Shown in pieces: positions 36,701 through 48,766 of a stretch of DNA of 64,000 bases. The notes beneath the pieces were generated by a model. The model was not told the DNA's origin. It did no database searches and saw only the letters and a list, made by a program, of their open reading frames with translations. The translations under genes and the position numbers were made by a program. Each line of letters opens with the position of its first letter. Positions within the stretch are counted from its first letter, which is position 1. Source of the stretch: Siphlonurus alternatus. Taxonomy: Eukaryota; Arthropoda; Insecta; Ephemeroptera; Siphlonuridae. The DNA lies in NCBI GenBank assembly GCA_949825025.1, contig OX463778.1, positions 15,648,171 to 15,712,170 on the forward strand. The letters run 5' to 3'.

Positions 36701-38382
36701 GACTTTCCCAGCAAACCTCGTGCACCACCCGAGCTGTGATGAACAAGACGCGCTCGGTAAAGATTGATAACAGTGCATTTTGTATAGGGAACTGAGAAAA
36801 AAAAATCATGTACATTAATACTTTCGGACCATATGAAAAGCCAGACTTTAGAATTTAGGTGAATGGTCAATCTATATACAATCTGGTGTATTTGAAAGTG
36901 GAACAGCGTGTACGCGCTGCACCATTAGCTCTGTTCTACTCTTCAAGACACAGACTGTACTTATAATATTTCAAAAAAATAATTATATGGGTCTAATTGT
37001 TATAAAGACAAGTAGTATTACCATTTTTATTTATTTTTTTTCTCTATGGGTTATTAAGGTATAAAAAAACACAGAGTCATGCAAAAGTCAATTTTTTTTT
37101 ATGGTAAATCCATGCAATGCATGACTCTGACGTACGTACGTCACAATATCTTTACTGTTTTAGGTTGCTATACAGATTTAAGAGAGAGGAAAACAAGTAT
37201 TGACGATTTAACGTAACTCGAAATCACTATCAATATATAAATTTACAAATTGAAATAATAATAAAAAAAAGCATGCAATGCTTACTGTTCTAGTTCTTTT
37301 TTATGCAATATGTTGTAATTTTGGTAAATTTAAAGTATTAAACCTATTGATGAGATAAATTAATGTATTTGTTAAGATCATCTCTATATAGCTTATAAAT
37401 AACGACGATTGAGTACCAACAATTAAGACAATATCTGTGTCAGGTCACGCCCGTGCGCGTCTAGTGGTGTGCGAGTGCTCGGAAACTCAGGTGCTGGCTG
37501 CGGTGTTCCACGGCGTGCCTCTGCTATGTCTGCCCCGGAACTTCGACCAGCGAGAGACGGCGGTGCGCGTGCGGCAGCTCGGCATCGGCCTCACAGTGGC
37601 GCCCCTCCAGGAGGATGTCGTGGGCGCCGTGAAGGCCATCACCAGCAACGCGAGGTGAGCGAGGAGGGAGCCTTTTAGTATGTTCAACCCTTGAAATATA
37701 AGCTTGAATGCTTGATTGCAATGAACTTTCATCAAATGTACCGATCGAGTGACGTCAAACTGAACCAAAACGTGACTATGTAATGTAAATTCGTCGATTA
37801 GAAAATTTTTACACTTGACGCCTTGTTAATCACCATACCCTGCGATATTATTTTGTACGGGACATGTTGATTAACAAGGAAGCCGCAAAGGGAAATTTTC
37901 CGAGGCGACGACTATACTTATCAGACTTATTGGACGTGATTTAAGAAAGATAGATATTCAGTAATTACAATAATCAGGTTTCTCGATCACAATAATTAAA
38001 CAGAATAACCGCAGTTAATGTTATTGAGTTAGGCTGCATGGTTCTAACCATGGTTAGCGAGGAAGCTGTATTATATCCCTCCATCTGCAGCTACCGACAC
38101 GCTGCACGCCACCTGGGTGTCATGGTGCGGGATGAGCCCGAGACAGCAGCTGACCGACTCGTGTTCTGGTCTGGCCACGTTGCTCGCCACTGGGGACACG
38201 GCCACGAGGAGGCGCTGTTGGCGACACGTCAGGCACCACGTGACTTCAAGGGCCTGTTCGACGTGGGGCTGGTGCTCGGAGTGCCCGCGGGTCTGCTGCT
38301 GGCCCTATTGGGGAGGTGGATGTGGCACCGAGCACAGCAGTTGCGGCGGAGAGGAACCCCCCCGCGAACCAAGGCGGACTAG
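33709..38382 (+). CDS. Divergent UDP-glycosyltransferase-like membrane protein
   Basis: Family members move sugars from UDP-sugars to small lipophilic molecules in the ER lumen. Seven exons: 33709-33954, 34447-34660, 35062-35290, 35598-35745, 36546-36756, 37444-37654 and 38091-38382. Joints are GT..AG and in phase, giving 516 residues, normal for the family. There is an N-terminal signal peptide (MNILIVLVLLSGSVWS). The C-terminal domain has VLAAVFHGVPLLCLPRNFDQ and DRLVFWSGHVARHWG, then the anchor LVLGVPAGLLLALLG and a basic tail. Oddities: the N-terminal catalytic His context reads FSAGEGARLM with no His; the THGG signature is replaced by CECSETQ; the SLGS motif and the W-x-PQ motif are absent, while the following DQ is kept. 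It may be a pseudoenzyme or have changed chemistry. Exons are GC-rich. Family assignment is good; substrate unknown. Confidence 0.82.
37975..38090. repeat. Dispersed repeat next to last UGT-like exon
   Basis: CAGGTTTCTCGATCAC, then GAGTTAGGCTGCAT and CTAACCATGGTTAG match the 97 bp element at 50680-50776. The right terminal repeat is lost. It ends against the acceptor of the last exon. Confidence 0.45.
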
Positions 38383-39848
38383 AAGTGACATTTTTCTACT
38401 TCATTGCTTACCAACAGTATATACACAGATCGTTTGCATTTTCATACGTCGATAATTCAGCTTGGCTGCAAATCTTGTCAATTGCGCATATAACCTAAAC
38501 CATGCAATGAGGTTTTGTTGCCTTATTTTTTTTTTTTTTAATCCTTGCACTAGCTTTGTTCATAATACTCTGCATATTTTTGTATATTTATGTAACACAG
38601 AATAATTTATAATGATCCTTAACCTTCTAACCCTCAAAACCACTTACGACCCTCAATCATATGCAGTAATTAAAAATTAGGCACATTTTCTTAAAATAGC
38701 CACTATCAATGACCCCAGCTGTTTGTGAATTTCATCTTCATCATTAGCAAATTAATCGGAGCAATTAAATAATTGAAAATAAAATTAACTTTTTATTTGG
38801 AAGTAATTTCAGTTCAAGAAGACCTTTTTTTTATATTTTTTTTTTATAATTCATAACTGCATAAAGTTCACTGTAACGTATGAATTAAAACAAGTATTAT
38901 GTATTATAGTATTATATCTATAAATTATTCAATATATATATATATATTGACATTAAAGTGTCAGTTAGAAGAAAATTACTGTTATCAGTTGCTATCAGTT
39001 GTTATCCGAGATCAAGGCAATTAAGGTCACAAATTCAGAAATCTGTTAACTATAACTAACTCACATTTTAAACAACTAGTTACCAATAAAATTAATTTTT
39101 GTGTTCTAATATATTGTATGCCACGCGATTATGTCTCGTCGCACCAGAAAGATTTCTTGCTATTATAGCCTCGGTTAGTACTAATTACATTGTAAGCTGA
39201 CGTTAAACAATGATTAGTGAGAAAACTGGGATATTAATCTTCCTTCGTAAATCACACCTAATTAAAAAAAATGATTAAATAACCATAAAGATAATATATG
39301 CATCCCAATATTAAAAGTTGAAACAGCACACTCATGCATGTTGCACTCTGCTGCTGATTGATTTGCTTTAGGTGAAAAAAAAAAAGGAAACACACAATTT
39401 TCACATTAATACATAAATCTTTTATTAATTCAAAATAAATATTAATAATAATACAAAAAAAAAAAACTGGATTTCTTGTTATCATTACAATTTTTGATTT
39501 AGTTTATTTAAGAAAGTTAGTATGTGTAGTTTGTTAATTATAATAATTATTTTTTTACAATAAATTTGATAATATAATCTACAAAAGCGACATTTTTTTT
39601 CTCTATCAATAATAGCCATCTAATTGTGTTATTAAGAATTTATTTTGCACTGGATACCATGCATATAATTATGTATATTATTTCAGGTAATAATCTAAAA
39701 AGAATTTTTTTACATACAATATAACTTCTAGATTAACAGCAAGAAAATTTAATCTAATTCCAAATAAATATATAATAATTTCATGCAATTTTTAGTTAAA
39801 TACAATGCAAGAAAAGCATAATCACTGAAACATATAATATTATAAAGC

Positions 39849-39915
<67 letters not shown>

Positions 39916-41031
39916 CACTGAAACTGCTTGGCTCTATAAACAGCAAGAAAATTATTTATTCACACAAGCTGATGAACGAGTTAATACACCGTCTTTCTTT
40001 CAGGCAAGCCACATATATAAAACACTAACATTGATAATAGAGGACACGAAGAAGCACTGTATCTTTGCGAGCAGCTAATGATTTTCATTGATTCGAGCTA
40101 GAGCATTAACTTAAATTTTATAAATACACTTCACATACCAAAATGTTGATAGCATACAAATAAAAATTATATTTATTTTATAGATATACTGTAGTTTCAA
40201 CAATAATGCAATGAAAATCAATTACTCTTCTTAATTATTTTTATAATTTAATTAATTATTATAGTTAAGAATGTATGAAATATTTTATCAAAACATCTAA
40301 ATAAATATACAATTCTAGCGTCTATGTACAGAATCAATCACTGGTTATATAATAATAGTATGAGTTTTTTAAAATTATTTTCTTATTACTTCAATCTATA
40401 TAATTATAATTTTATCATTTAGTAATAGATGGATTTCTTGCTCAATTGTAATTAACTTTTATATTATATTATATTATATTAGGTTTACATAACAATTAGA
40501 ATAGCAAAATCTATACACTTTGTACATTTTATTATATAAAAGAGAAAGCTTTATAAACACTATGAAATAATAAAGAATAAATTTTAAATGAAAGTTTAAA
40601 ATCAGTTTAGTCTCTCATTTTGTTCAAAAATTATTAGTCTATTTAATAAATAAAAAAATAAAAATACAGTAAATACACTGTACTATTTTTTACAGTGTAT
40701 CAAATAATAATGCTTGCAACAGTGGGTAATATTATGTCCGTAATATTTTAGAAGGTTTAGCAAAAGTACTAACAAATTATTTTAAAAATTATTGAAAGAG
40801 AGCATTTTTTATTATATAATATAATTATATTAATAACACCTAGTAAATATTTTAAATATACAATTAAACTGTTTTCATTAATAAATAATATAATATTTTT
40901 ATTTTATTTTCCATTCAATATTGTTATTTAAATTGAAGAATTGGACCACACATGAAAAAAAAAATATTTGTACAAATGTCTCGTGATGGTATATATTTAA
41001 AAAAAAAAAAAAAAAAAAAAAATGGCGGGCT
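38383..41031. other. AT-rich intergenic interval between convergent genes
   Basis: Lies between the 3' end of the UGT-like gene and the 3' end of the Wnt gene. It holds poly-T at 38526-38540, a 66 bp (AT)n tract at 39849-39914, and otherwise featureless AT-rich DNA. A minus-strand AATAAA near 40903-40908 may serve the Wnt transcript. No gene was seen. Confidence 0.4.
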
Positions 41032-44000
41032 TTAGTTGCACACGTGCTCCTCTTTCTTGTGGCGACATCTGTCGCACTCAACTCGGCAACACCACACGAA
41101 GCGGCAGCGGCACTTTTCCTCAACGTCTCGCACGCGGGTCTGGTACCCACGGCCGCAGCACAGCAAGCGGCACCCGTCCAGCCCAGGAGACGTGCGGTTG
41201 CACAGTCGCCCTCGGGTCCCCAGCACGCTCAGCCTGCGAGAACACGTCACGTCAGTCAATCTCTCGACACACAAGAGATTAAGGCTGGATCTGAGGGTCT
41301 CTGGTCTTAAAAATTTAAACAAATAAAATTGAAAGGCAAAAATTTAATGATGTTTGCTAATGAAGTGTTCCTTTCTAGTTTCTACGTGGTTTGAATTAAA
41401 GTCCTGTCAGTTCTGGACTCTCCTGGCTGGTCATTTAGCTCACATTTTACTACGGACTATATAGAAATTTAGACCTCTCACCGGCCAATGAAGATTGTAT
41501 ATTATCATTTTTGCTATATTATTTTTACAAACTAAAATTCAAAATTATCTTACGAAATACATCCAAACCTAAAAAGAGAGAGAGAAACCTTTCACAAAAT
41601 TTCTCTGAGATTCTGAGATAAAGCTTTAGTGTCTGCCTTATATACTATGTAATCACGCCCTGAAGTTAGGCAACTTGTTCAACTTGAAAATAAAGTTCAT
41701 TTTGGCATGGTAATTATTGGTTATTGCATGCCATTGTCTAGATCTGCTGAATAATTATGTAAATTATGTAACCCGCTCCCAGTTAATATCTTTCCATTAA
41801 AACTATTCTAAAAATAAAATATCGTCTAATCGCGTCATATTTTTTTTGTGGAAAAAATAACGAAATAAATTTAATACCATATCAATTATATTATTATACT
41901 TTATATAATAATATATTTATTTATAATATATGACAACAGCGTAAATAGTTAGCGCACTGCACGTACACGGCACTAAAATGTTTTCAACTTTTAAACTATA
42001 TTTTAAAGATGACTTGTAAAAAGTATGATTATTTATTTGGTTCTCGTTGAAATACCATTTGATAATAATTGTAAATGAAATTGACATTTATGTTCGCTTT
42101 AATATCATAATTTCCGTTAAGAGTGCAGACGTATAATGGAAACAGAAATATTATACAAAGTTATTATATAGGGTTTTAAAGAGCCTAGCTTGTTTCCTGC
42201 ACCGTCCCGTCACTCATCAATTCCTGGTAGATTGAACGAGATTTCTTACGAACAAAGTGTGTATATTTTTATTACGTTTATGGTTTCCAAGGAGCAAGGC
42301 TTGGGTTTTAAGAGGAGGAACTATAAAGCGGCAGAAGACGAGAGGGACTTCTGTATATTGAACCATATGTTTAGGGTTAATCTCTTAAGATATACAGTCA
42401 CTCTTTATACTGTTATATATGAAAAAAATTAAGTAGTATAGCAAAGAAGAGTGAAAAGTTCAATATATTTACTGAAGTGTAAGTTACATGCAGAATTGTA
42501 CGATATTACACGAATCTTACAGTAATGATAGGATTGCAAATTTGGTATATTAATATCAGATTATCACTGTTATAATTAATTTATATAAATAAGCAAAATG
42601 ATAAAAAAAAATCAGTCAGCGCTTTGGTTATACTTTTACAAAGGGAGCATCATATAATATAATTAATACGGCCCTTTTGTTACAAGCGGTACACATTAAT
42701 TTGCTCAGCAAGTTTGTAAGGAATGGTTAATTAGAGTGATCCCATAATAAGTATTATTAATTCTTGCCATTTTTTAAGCCATCATCTTAGCTATAACTCC
42801 CTGTATTAGCAAAAAACATTTGTGAGAAAATCCATCCCTCGATCGTTTCCAAGTTATTTGCAACCTGGACTGTAGACACTGCCGTAACTTAAAATCTTTA
42901 ATTGTAATAATTGTATATATTAATAGGTAAGCACTCACGTTTCGTTCCGCTCGCAGTAGTCCGGTGACTCTTCGAGGAACACGAGGTCCGTGCGGTTGGG
43001 GGGTTTCATGTCTCGGTGGGCGGGTCTCAACTTCTTGACACGTTTTCTCTTGCGCTCCACCAGCTTGACGTGCGAGGCACCCTCGAATCGTGACGTCAGG
43101 GCGTCTCCGATCAGACGGAACGGTGGCAATTTTCGCCAACAAACCCGCACGCTGCACGAGCCAGACATCCCGTGACACTTACACACCCGCTGCATTCGCG
43201 ACCGTATCGACTGCAAACAATTAAATAATAAGTAGGTCTGCAAATGCAGACTTGAAGTTGATGACTTACCCTTCGTCCAGCCTCGTTGTTGTGCAGGTTC
43301 ATCATTCCCTCAGCGTTTTCCACGTCTTCACGAGAGTCAACGAAGTCTCGACTAAAGCGTTCTCCAAAATGGACGTCCTACAAAATTTTAAACAATGAAA
43401 TTTCAACATTTTCTTAAATGTTCAACTAACTATTCTTTTTTTAGTACTGCGATGCATATTGTCAACAAATAAAGAAAAGGCAGATAGTTTGGATGTATAC
43501 ATATTTTTAAAGTTAAAGACATGGCATAGATACAATATATCCTTATAACATAAATATAGCGTTATAGAAAACTCCATTCTTGCAAAATATAATTTTATTC
43601 CTATTGTTTTTTGTTTGTTTGTTTTTTATTTGATAGTTTTGATAGTGTATACTTTTTTTACACTTCCTCACATTGTTCTGTAAGCAGTGTATAAAAGTTA
43701 TAATCTTATTTAAATACTTAAATACATCGACATGCATGCAGGTATAACCAAATTAAAACATTAAAAAATTAATCGAATCAACGGTAACGTTATATTACTA
43801 ACATATATAATTTATCTGATCGCTTCCCAAGAACAAAATTTTACATGACGATAAGGGACCACGTGGCGATGGTGCTGCCCCCACCGGAGAGACACCCACT
43901 GACCTCTGAGCAGCCGCCCCACTGCCAGCTAACCCGCGGCTTGCGCTGGCGCACTTTGTTGTCGCAGCTGCACTCGTTGAGCTCCCCCCGCGAACACGCC

Positions 44001-47000
44001 TTCGTGATGGCGTACGCTACGCCCGCGGCTGACACCGCGTATATGAAGGCCTTCTCGCGGCTCCCTGAAACAAGGAAGCCTCTCATAAGTTACGAAGGGT
44101 TGAAGTAAAATACTAACACACCATAGTTATAGCTCTCCCACGGTTTTCATGTCAAATATCACGGTCAAAATAGGGTTGCATGTAGAGCCGATTCAGCGAA
44201 AACAGCAGAGATTCCAATACATTTAAATATAATTTTGCGTAATATTTTAGTGCTTGGTGTTGATGTACGTAAGGAAAAAATATCTATATATACACTACAC
44301 AGATAGACGGTGTGGGAGATAATTGTAAAAAAAAAAAAAAGTAACATTGAATGCCATGTTACACTCTATGAGATGGCTCATATACTCCTGGGGTAAAAGG
44401 ACATTTAAATCTCCTAATATACCGGCTACGCTCTTTTTAAAAAAATATATGATTATGTTAAATGTAATACAACTGACTCATGCAAATTAAAAGGATTGTT
44501 CTCCATGCTGCAGACTGCAAATCCCGCCTCCTCCTCCTATAGCTCGCGGTACTCACTGACTGAAATGACGCCGCCGAAGACTGACGTGGTGTTGCTGAAC
44601 GTGGAGCAGTTCCAGCGGCTCATGCGGAACTGGTGCTGACACTCGTCGATGCCCATCTTGGCGCCGGTGCCCACCGCCTGCAAAACATACACGTAAGTCC
44701 AGTGCGTGTATCGCAGACGGAGAAACTAATGGAGTACCGACATAATTTTTTTATTGCAGAAATGGATAGAGGGTGCAAAGTTATGCTACTCTAGCTGATT
44801 TTTTTTTCAGATTTTTTAGAGCCCGGCAACTATTTTTTAAAAATTATTGAAAGTGCAGAAAAAGTGCCGCCTCTTGCCGCCTCTCTTAATAAAAGATAGG
44901 ACCTAAAAGGGACGTGGATTCGAATCCGACCTCGCCAAAACTTTTTAGCAATACTTCCCGGTCCCTAAAAAATCTGAAAAAAAAAAAAATCAGAGGAACA
45001 TATTACTTTTCATCCTCTATCCATTTCTGCAATAAAAAAAATTGAGGTCGGTACTTTATTATTGATTTTTGGAAAGCTTGCGTGGGAAAATTTATTTTGA
45101 TAGAGCACTTTGAGTTGTGTATCGTCATTTTTTTTTTTTTTTTTTTTTTTCAAATTATATTAACCCTTTAACATCTTTAAAATTGAAAATCGTGCTAAAA
45201 AAACGATGTGACATCATAGTCAGTCAGGCAAATATTCAACACGTAAATATGGATTCATAGCGTTTTGTAACACGATTTTGAGGGTGTTCGAAGGTTAAAA
45301 AGAAATGTAAGCAAAGTTGACAATATTAATCCTTTTCTTGTATTGTTCATAAAGTTAGGTAATTTTTGGTTAATGGAATGACTTATAAATTCATACATCT
45401 CATGTATTCACAACTTGTTGTTTTGAATATATTTATGCTACGAATTTTCTTTGTCATGATTGGTTCTTGCATCTGTACAATAAGCATTCAAATTTTAATT
45501 ATTTACATAAATAGCATGAAATTCACGATATATGGTATCTTATTTGATCTGTAGTGGCAGGATTTACAAACTATTTTGTGATCTGTGATATGTATTTTAT
45601 ACTTTGTTGTGCATAGTGATACAAGTTGTTATTTATGTATAATTATGGACGATCGACGTTATGTCTTGAGTTTAATATTATTGACTTGCTTATATTGTAT
45701 AATCAATCGAAAAGCAATAAAGATTATGAATTATGAATTATAAAACTCGAAGTGCTCTATCCAAATATGCAATAAAAAGTTTTTTATGGTGCATGCATAT
45801 ACATGCATTCGCCTTATTATATTATAGATTCCGTGTCCAGAAGACCAAGGGAGGTTAAATAAAATTGGTTAAATTGGCTAGTAAGTTCAAAGCTATGTTA
45901 AAAAAATTGGGGTTAGATGTTTTTTTTTTTTTTTTCACGCATTGTTGGGACTCTGGAAAGGGACCCCTTGAACTCTCCCCTAAATTTTTATGCAAAGACA
46001 AGGTAAATTTCAAACATCGGATTGATTTACGATATTTTTAGTTATCATGAGTTATGACGATATAAAAAATCCAATGCGTATATATGTAACATGTATAATT
46101 AACCACGGCACCTTTCCTCCCTAATAATGGACAACATACATGAAAAAATTTTATTGCAGAAATGAATAGATGGTACGAAATTATGCTACTCTGAATTTTT
46201 TCAGATTTTTTTGAAACCCGGAACTATTTTTAAATAATTATTGAAAGTCCTGTGATTTCAGTTGGCACCCCTGCAGCCTTAATAAAAAGGATAGAGACTG
46301 GACGCCTATTGACGCCTCCAGGGGGCGTGGCCGCACTTTCAATAATTATTTAAAAATAGTTCTGGGTTTCAAAAAAATGTAAAAGAATTCAGAGTGGCAT
46401 AATTTGGTACCCTCTATTCATTTCTGCAATAAAAAAATTTCATGTATGTTGTCCATTGAAGAGAAAATACGGCGAAAAAGATAAGTAAAATAAAAATTTA
46501 AATAACGATTATGCTGTGGTATTTAAAATTTAATTTCTTGTTTTGGTGTCAAGTCAAATTAATATACCAAAAATCTGGCTGGCAATGTACAGAGTTTAGT
46601 CATATTTAGTGGGACAGAGCGATTTTTGAAGCATGCAATGCATTCACTTGATTCACTGTTCCACTTATTATTGACTAAGACTGTATATTAAATTTATACA
46701 TAATAGTAAATTTAATGAAGACTACATTTTGTACAATTCATATCTTACAATTAGTACATCTATTATTTTTTTATTATTTACTTTATAATTATACAATAAA
46801 TAATACGAGAACTATTTTTGTATACAATTTATAAACCAAAATATTATATATGTTGCAGCATTCTTAAAAAAATTGACTACATTAATTGCAGGCGCCAGCA
46901 CTCGTTATATTATACACAACATAACCCTTTTCTCATTCACTACTCATTCATACACGGTATTAAATATGAAAGTCTTAAATTGCTTTTATATATGAACAAA

Positions 47001-48766
47001 AAAACGTCAACAACAGTTTTGAATACATTTATACAAAAAAGCAGTGTAGTATTATATCGTTCCATGCACCGAGAAGGAGAAGGTTCTTGCATGCACAAGA
47101 GGAGCAAAGACGTTGCTGCTACTGCTTGTCTGAGAGCCCTCGGGTCCAGACAGTGCGAAGGACTCTTGAGCCCTCAAGGGGGAGTGACGTATGAATGTAG
47201 CTCCCTCCCCGGGTACGAACCCGGCCCCTAGCCTGATTGGTGCACGGCAGACAGAATGGCCTCCGTACTATTTTACACTGGAACATCGTCGGGTCTTCTA
47301 TCATTGAAAGAACCCAAACTGAATTATCACGAAAAAACACGAGCGTTAATAAATATATGACGTATTTAGTCATAACAAGTTTACTTTTATATATATCGTC
47401 ACTATGTATTCAAGTAATGAGGATTACTATATTTTGATTTATCTGATATGACATGTGAGCAATTATAGACCCAACAAAAATATGTATTCAAATTTATTTT
47501 ATTAAATATGGTTGATCATTTGGAACGAAAGTAGTTTACAATATAATGTAAATTTGAAATGTTAATATAGAAGAAAATAGTATAATAATGTACGTATATT
47601 ATATGATAATATCCATGTTCCATTCGGGCATTGATTTTTTTTAAAATACTTAGTACATACTTTTTATAATTTCAAGTTGTACAATCAAACAGCTGCATTG
47701 ATTCTATACTATTATAATGTTAAGTAATATTGTCTTTGAAAAATAAAATAAAAATAATTTAAATTTTTTGCATGCATTATGGTATTGCATGTGGTTGTAG
47801 CAGCTTCTTAAATTTATAATGTACTAGACTTTCTCAATAAGATGTTGGGGTGAGGAGGTGAGTCTCATCGAGCCGTTGAGTAGTGGTGAGATTTTTGGTA
47901 CCCCTGCATGCCTGGGTCACTGAGGACCATTAAAATAAATATATACGTTCACAACATTATAACGTTCTTAATAAGATGCTGGGATTAGGAGGGAGGAAGA
48001 GGACCTGGTACCTGAGACCCCAACCTGGGGCCCCTGCTTGGGACCCTTGTGGCCAGTGCGCTTACTGTGATTTAGTTCTTAAAGGTATACATGCCTCAAA
48101 TTACAAATTAGACAGACACCAAGTTTTGCTCGAGTTTATAATCAACATTTTTTCGCATTATTTTTATCCGCGCGTGGTTTGAACGTGCGAAATTGCACTG
48201 CAAAGAGGGTATTTGCTGACGTCACAACTTACTCACAGTCATCCCCGATTAGCATTGTGACATACGTAAGGACTTTGTGACGTAGGCAAGGACTAAATTT
48301 CTTACTTTGCACCGCAAATTTGCACGCTTGCACCGGGCACGCGAAGGAAAATAATGCTAATGTTGATTATTATACTCTAACATTTGGTAACAGTCTTAAT
48401 TTGTAATTCGAGGCCTGTATCCTTTTAATGATATGTTGGGATTAGAGGATATAATATAGACCTGGTCTAGGAGTACCTGGGTGTTAGGGCCCTTTATTGT
48501 GACCCAGTGCGCTTACCTTGATTTAGTTCTTAATGATATGTTGGGATTATATATGTATATTGGGGGTATATACCTGATAGGTGGGTACCTGGGTATTAGG
48601 ACCCTTATGACTTATGACCAGTGCACTCACCGTGATAACGTTCTCACTCAACACGCACAGCTCCTTCTGGCGCTCGGCAAGGAAGTGAAGGTGACGGCAG
48701 TGCTCCTTGAAGGTGGCTGGAGAGAGATCGTGCGCGCCCTGCAGGTTGTGCGTCAGTCCCAGCTGC
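41032..48766 (-). CDS. Wnt family secreted ligand (first exon not found)
   Basis: Secreted lipid-modified ligand for Frizzled/LRP receptors. Six minus-strand exons: 48631-48766, 44557-44677, 43904-44064, 43270-43377, 42939-43210 and 41032-41233, all GT..AG and in phase. They give 332 residues to a TAA stop plus a partial first codon. Order of motifs: [68 protein letters not shown], then [10 protein letters not shown] with the serine that carries palmitoleate. The C-terminus has [18 protein letters not shown] and CRCRFVWCC ending HVC. A basic insert RKRKRVKK precedes [17 protein letters not shown]. The missing 20-40 N-terminal residues, with the signal peptide, must lie upstream of 48766. The subfamily is unclear: features of Wnt1, Wnt6, Wnt10 and Wnt16 are mixed. 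Confidence 0.93.
41235..42938. other. Wnt last intron
   Basis: 1.7 kb intron between the last two Wnt exons. AT-rich, no recognised repeat or RNA gene. The frame at 42190-42432 has no family resemblance. Confidence 0.4.
44728..45058. mobile_element. MITE family A, copy 3, in Wnt intron
   Basis: Begins AATGGAGTACCGACATAATT and ends with inverted ATTGAGGTCGGTAC; TTGCAGAAATGGATAGAGGG is mirrored in each arm. The core has TTAATAAAAGATAGGAC followed by GGATTCGAATCCGA, which resembles a polymerase III B box but stands alone. Confidence 0.75.
45085..45780 (+). mobile_element. Inverted-repeat element split by a LINE tail (tentative)
   Basis: ATAGAGCACTTTGAGTT near 45101-45117 is inverted as AACTCGAAGTGCTCTAT at 45746-45762, so the ends pair. 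The interior at about 45366-45740 ends AATAAAGATTATGAATTATG, the short-repeat tail of a LINE 3' end. I infer a 5'-truncated LINE inserted into a MITE; no reverse transcriptase residue remains. Confidence 0.4.
46126..46457. mobile_element. MITE family A, copy 4, in Wnt intron
   Basis: Ends AATGGACAACATACATGAAA and its inverse, then TTGCAGAAATGAATAG mirrored. The core TTAATAAAAAGGATAG is flanked by GACGCCT repeats. It is the same subtype as copy 1 at 2730-3006, differing at the termini from copies 2 and 3. Confidence 0.75.
47050..47265 (-). mobile_element. Possible tRNA-derived SINE
   Basis: On the minus strand GCCGGGTTCGTACCCGG at about 47208-47224 has the form of a polymerase III B box in a stem, and a GTGCACCAATCAGG segment sits upstream at A-box distance. 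The body (GAGGGCTCAAGAGTCC and beyond) is GC-rich, unlike the surroundings. No tRNA cloverleaf is complete and no poly-A tail was resolved, so the call is tentative. Confidence 0.35.
47829..48630. repeat. Minisatellite carrying copies of a Wnt exon/intron boundary
   Basis: At least four diverged units of about 100-125 bp (near 47829, 47965, 48425 and 48530) share GATATGTTGGGATTAG, ACCTGG..ACC and CAGTGCGCTTAC..TGATTTAGTTCTTAA. Read on the minus strand, the last part matches the 3' end of the Wnt exon and its splice donor at 48631. A palindromic insert (48083-48424) interrupts the array. Confidence 0.65.
48083..48424. mobile_element. Palindromic MITE inserted at TTAA
   Basis: Left end AGGTATACATGCCTCAAATT and right end inverted as AGGATACAGGCCTCGAATTA. 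TTAA is present directly outside both ends (48079-48082 and 48425-48428), which suggests piggyBac-type insertion. It is non-coding, with CTTTGCACCGCAAA-type inner repeats. Confidence 0.55.

Noticed and set aside
36382..36870. 162-codon minus-strand frame
   Set aside because: Antisense shadow of a GC-rich UGT-like exon.
43841..44108. Plus-strand 87-codon frame
   Set aside because: Antisense shadow of the Wnt exon at 43904-44064.
44917..44940. Polymerase III B-box-like GGATTCGAATCC as a tRNA gene
   Set aside because: It lies in the core of a MITE, has no A box at proper distance and no cloverleaf.
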